Assembly (NCBI GenBank): GCA_023055505.1
Contig: JALIRH010000002.1
Location: 34,853,733 to 34,917,732, forward strand
DNA: 64,000 nt
Reading direction: 5' to 3'
Source of the DNA: Callipepla californica brunnescens
Taxonomy: Eukaryota > Chordata > Aves > Galliformes > Odontophoridae
Below the pieces are notes generated by a model. That model ran no database searches. It was not told the origin of the DNA and saw only the letters and a list, made by a program, of their open reading frames with translations. The position numbers were made by a program, and so were the translations under genes. Shown here piece by piece: positions 61,486 through 64,000 of the stretch (positions are counted from its first letter, which is position 1; the number at the start of each line of letters is the position of its first letter).

Positions 61486-61491
61486 GGGCTA
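61466..61491 (-). promoter_or_regulatory. Amber stop followed by a G/C hairpin: candidate gag-pol readthrough signal
   Basis: In sense order: TAG (61491-61489), six nucleotides CCCGTG, then CCCCCC (61482-61477), loop AGCCA and GGGGGG (61471-61466). The 6-bp all-G/C stem starts at a distance typical of recoding stimulators. Gag and pol share one frame on either side of the TAG. Readthrough of an amber codon is the known gammaretroviral strategy; that it works here is inference. Confidence 0.5.
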
Positions 61492-62100
61492 TTGTGGCTG
61501 GTAGGTACCTCGCTCAGTTCTGAAGGAGTACCGTTCAGGCAGGAGGACATATCGCACAGACAGGAGGGTGTCTCTTTCAGGTTGGAGGGCATCTTGCACA
61601 AACTGGAGACCATCTTGTTGCACAAACTGGAGACCATCATGTTGAGACTGAGGGTTGTTGAGTTCGGACTGGAGGGCATCTCTTTCAGGCTGGAGGGCAT
61701 CTTTCTCGAACTGAAAAGCGACTTGCCTGGTCTGGAGGGTGTCTTGATCAGACTGGAGGCTGTCTAAAATGGTCAGGAGAGTTTGATTGTCTGCTAAAAG
61801 ACTCTCTTTCTGGATCTGGACACTATCCCTCTCGGCTCGGAGACTCTCTCGCTCTATTTCAGAAACTCTATGCCTCTCTGGGATAGTATTGAATAAGGTC
61901 TGATTGGCATAAGCCAGACCCCAAATAATTTGGGCCTCCTCAGATCTGTCTGAGCCGCAGCATCCCTGTCTCAAATATCTGCTCAAGTTCTCAGGATCTT
62001 GCAGGTGCTCAGGGAAAAGGTCCCAGTACATTCTGAGCATTATAAGGGAAGAAACCACGAAATGCAGCCCCCTTAAGAGCAGTTTAAAAAGCGAGAGCAT
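61489..62100 (-). CDS. gag: Shortened gag-like protein with coiled coil, 203 residues
   Basis: It begins with the first ATG after the leader. Residues 1-24 form a hydrophobic helix (MLSLFKLLLRGLHFVVSSLI). No Gly follows Met1, so no myristoylation is expected. From about residue 78 the sequence is highly charged and heptad-like, with recurring LQxERD and LQ-FVQ units, and should form a coiled coil. Coiled-coil N-termini are known in ERVL-family Gag and in the mouse restriction factor Fv1 derived from it. No capsid major homology region and no CCHC zinc knuckle are present, so most of Gag appears deleted. A 24-bp direct repeat (about 61594-61642) encodes the QDGLQFVQ repetition. The frame stops at TAG (61491-61489) and pol continues in the same frame. 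Confidence 0.75.
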   Translation of the reverse strand: MLSLFKLLLRGLHFVVSSLIMLRMYWDLFPEHLQDPENLSRYLRQGCCGSDRSEEAQIIWGLAYANQTLFNTIPERHRVSEIERESLRAERDSVQIQKESLLADNQTLLTILDSLQSDQDTLQTRQVAFQFEKDALQPERDALQSELNNPQSQHDGLQFVQQDGLQFVQDALQPERDTLLSVRYVLLPERYSFRTERGTYQPQ

Positions 62101-62118
62101 TTTTTTTTTTTTTTTTAC
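62101..62118 (-). repeat. A18 tract directly upstream of the gag start
   Basis: Eighteen A residues on the coding strand end immediately before the gag ATG (62100-62098). The homopolymer may be length-variable. Confidence 0.9.
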
Positions 62119-62294
62119 TGAAACAAGCTAGCAGCACCCAAAAAAGTTTACAAATATCCCAGAACAACTGGCAGTACGCCCAGACTTCAAGGTCGTGTTA
62201 TGCCGTACACCACCTGCAGTACAGATAAGCTTGCTAGCAAGAAACAGAGATTCACTCTAAAAGTATGTCTCTGCCCGGCTAAGGCAGCTCGTTT
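62119..62294 (-). other. Proviral leader between the primer-binding site and gag
   Basis: About 180 nt of untranslated leader in sense orientation, ending in the A18 tract. It would be expected to hold any packaging signal, but none can be recognised by eye. Confidence 0.5.
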
Positions 62295-62312
62295 GCCCCA
62301 CGTTGGGCGCCA
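62295..62312 (-). promoter_or_regulatory. Primer-binding site of tRNA-Lys1,2 type
   Basis: Four bases after the 5' LTR the minus strand reads TGGCGCCCAACGTGGGGC, the 18-nt complement of the 3' end of tRNA-Lys1,2, as used by several beta-like retroviruses and lentiviruses. It would prime minus-strand DNA synthesis. Confidence 0.85.
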
Positions 62313-62316
62313 AAAA

Positions 62317-62892
62317 TGTCAACGTTTTACCGGGCTGGATCGGCCCGGTTCCGTGACAATTGGTGCGGGGGACCCACAGACCCACGCCCCAGGAAAGGGG
62401 AAGGAATAAGGGAAAAGGGAAAAGGGAGATGGGCCTAGAAACAAAACAGCGGCAACGATCTGAGGAGGAAAGCTAATTTACTAAATAAGATATCAGAAAG
62501 TAAAATAACAGAATATAATACAATATAATTGGAATTGAGGCTAATGAATCAAATAAAATGAGCAAGAGAGAGTGTCCGATAAACCGAAGGCCTTACGCTA
62601 ACGCTGAAGGCGATACGGCAGCGAGCACCCACTGCTGAGACGATCCCGAAGGAAAAAGAGTGTCCCGTGACCGCAGAGGGTTTTTTATCTGTTCCCTCTG
62701 AGCGGAAAACACGTAAAAATACAAAGCATCGCAAAGTCCTCTGGGGAATGTAGTTCTTCTTCTCTTCTGAGACAGGTATACCTGGAATTATCAATGATCT
62801 ATGGAGCTGGAGTATTAGCTCCTTAACTCTTAATGCAATACATGATGTTATGATGTGGAATACCAGAACCAAAAAATCATAAAACCATGACA
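62317..62892 (-). repeat. 5' LTR of the provirus, 576 bp
   Basis: Same sequence as the 3' LTR except one base. In transcription sense it begins TGTCATGG at 62892 and carries a TATA-like box about 205 nt in. It directly abuts the primer-binding region. Confidence 0.96.
62681..62688 (-). promoter_or_regulatory. TATA-like box in the 5' LTR
   Basis: In sense orientation the LTR reads CAGATAAAAAACCCTC about 205 nt from its 5' end, a plausible U3 TATA box. The transcription start and the U3/R border are not determined. Confidence 0.35.
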
Positions 62893-62897
62893 ACTTT
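62893..62897. repeat. Target-site duplication, right copy
   Basis: ACTTT directly follows the LTR terminus TGACA and pairs with 57971-57975. Five base pairs is the length expected for ERVL-class integrases. Confidence 0.93.
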
Positions 62898-63160
62898 GGT
62901 TGGAAAGACCTCAAAATCCACCCAGTTCCAACCCTCTGCATGGGCAGGGCTGCAGCCCACCAGCTCAGGCTGCCCAGGGCCCCATCCAACCTGGCCTTAA
63001 TCATCTCCAGGGAAGAGGCACCCATAGCTTCTCCGGGCAGCCTGCGCCAGCACCTCACCGCTCTGAATGAAAAATGTTCTCTTAACATCTAACCTGGATC
63101 CCCCCCCTCCCCCCTTTTAGTTTCAAACCATTCTCCCTTGTCCTATCACTATCAGACCAC
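62893..63160 (-). mobile_element. CR1 LINE 3' fragment, main part, interrupted by the provirus
   Basis: The plus strand reads ACTTTGGTTGGAAAGACCTC, then CCCAGGGCCCCATCCAACCT, GGCCTTAATCATCTCCAGGG, GGGCAGCCTGCGCCAGCACC and a CTCCCTTGTCCTATCACTAT block, a reversed CR1 3' end. Its terminal tail is on the other side of the ERV at 57957-57975. It includes a C-rich run near 63101-63116. Confidence 0.9.
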
Positions 63161-64000
63161 AATTCTTGGTTGGAAAGAAAAAGTTTTCTTCTTCACTTAA
63201 CAAACGACTTGGAGATTTAACTACAGAGCAACAGCGCAGAGATGAGGCACAGCTCAGAGGCACAGAACAAATGTACTATGCAGGCATCTCCTTACAAACA
63301 GCAACTACAAACTTCGAAGTCAAGAAACTTTCTGGCAAATGTGAATGTAGAACCTCAAGAAGAATAATCTGATGTACACGAGATTTCCTGCAGCAATTAG
63401 CATGTCATGGTTAAAATGTTTATAGCAAGAATTCTAGATGACAGCCTTTTTAGACAACACTCTTTAAGTGTTGCTTCAATTTGTTTCCTTTGTTTACCAA
63501 GAAGAAAAAAGAAATGGTTGAAGGAAAAAAACAAACAACAGACATAAGCAAAGTAGCTTACTCCCGTCTGTTAAAGTATTTTTAGTTAATTTAAACTACT
63601 ACCAGGTCTGTCTATTTTTCTGGAGATGCTTGTATAGAGATGCTTGTATAGACCACCACAGCTCTTTTAGAAGGTACAGAGGCACACACCTTAATAGCTA
63701 TGGGATGCAGTATTTCGGTTTCTGAGGGAGCAGGTGATATATTCACCACCAAAGATACACTGTCACAGCATTTACGTCTTGTGTTGTTTACAAATAATTA
63801 TAACCCAACACCTGAGACAGAAAATTAGATGTCTCAATCCCTTGAAAATGAGCTCCCTGCCTACAGCAAACACGTAATTCAGCTGGGGAATTTTTACATT
63901 TCTTTAGCTATAACTAACCATTACTTACTCCCTCATGTCACAGAGGTCACGAAGATAGAGATAATTACTTCACGAAAGCCTCTTTAAGAAGGCAGAAGGC
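63161..64000. other. Probable FAM110B intronic DNA at the window edge
   Basis: No supported gene. It holds a perfect 14-bp tandem duplication, GAGATGCTTGTATA twice, at 63623-63650. Confidence 0.5.
63623..63650. repeat. Perfect 14-bp tandem duplication
   Basis: GAGATGCTTGTATA occurs twice head to tail without mismatch. Confidence 0.95.

Larger units (their letters stand above)
57976..62892 (-). mobile_element. Young ERVL-like endogenous retrovirus, internally deleted, 4917 bp
   Basis: Complete LTR-to-LTR provirus in minus orientation. In transcription order: 5' LTR (62892-62317), primer-binding site (62312-62295), leader, gag-like frame (62100-61489), pol frame (61485-58666), polypurine tract (58565-58552), 3' LTR (58551-57976). 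The termini are TGTCA...TGACA and the target duplication is ACTTT. The pol sequence is of the avian ERVL-like (class III) type, and the 5-bp duplication fits that class. Internal length is only 3765 bp. No capsid, nucleocapsid zinc knuckle, dUTPase or env is seen, so it could move only with proteins supplied by other copies. By eye the two LTRs differ at one position in 576, implying recent insertion or recent gene conversion. Confidence 0.95.

Noticed and set aside
61492..61767. Plus-strand frame rich in repeated LEGI/LETI units
   Set aside because: It is the antisense shadow of the repetitive gag coiled-coil region.
62549..63088. Minus-strand open frame of 179 codons
   Set aside because: It runs from CR1 sequence into the LTR across the insertion point, so it is a composite of two repeats, not a gene.

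Overview
The window looks like vertebrate nuclear DNA from a galliform bird, most likely chicken. It has many truncated CR1 LINE fragments, a Galluhop-type mariner element and an avian ERVL-like provirus. It contains one recognisable host protein-coding exon: the complete open reading frame of FAM110B on the minus strand (7910-9022). There are no operons, tRNA or rRNA genes, CRISPR arrays or prokaryotic features. Nearly all other open frames are short chance ORFs in AT-rich non-coding DNA or fall inside repeats.

Layout. 1-6.4 kb: DNA downstream of FAM110B, with three CR1 fragments. About 6.45-7.9 kb: probable FAM110B 3'UTR, with a poly(A) signal near 6470. 7.91-9.02 kb: FAM110B coding sequence in one exon, with a probable splice acceptor at 9073-9074. 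9.07-64 kb: on the 5' side of that acceptor, read here as FAM110B intron (5'UTR exons may be inside or beyond the window; none could be identified). This long stretch holds scattered antisense CR1 fragments, one diverged sense CR1, an inactivated 1.2-kb mariner (33984-35199), a perfect RFX/X-box palindrome (43770-43783) and several small inverted or tandem repeats.

The most notable object is a 4.9-kb endogenous retrovirus on the minus strand (57976-62892). It has 576-bp LTRs that differ at one base by eye, a 5-bp target-site duplication (ACTTT), a tRNA-Lys1,2-type primer-binding site, a polypurine tract, a short coiled-coil gag-like frame and a 939-codon pol frame. Pol keeps the catalytic residues of reverse transcriptase, RNase H and integrase. 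The gag frame ends in an amber codon, pol continues in the same frame, and a 6-bp G/C hairpin begins 6 nt after the stop. Capsid, nucleocapsid, the C-terminal part of protease and env are not visible. The element is therefore a recent but internally deleted copy. It landed in the 3' tail of an older CR1 and has the same transcriptional orientation as FAM110B.

All calls come from reading the sequence and from remembered family features. No alignment or database search was run.
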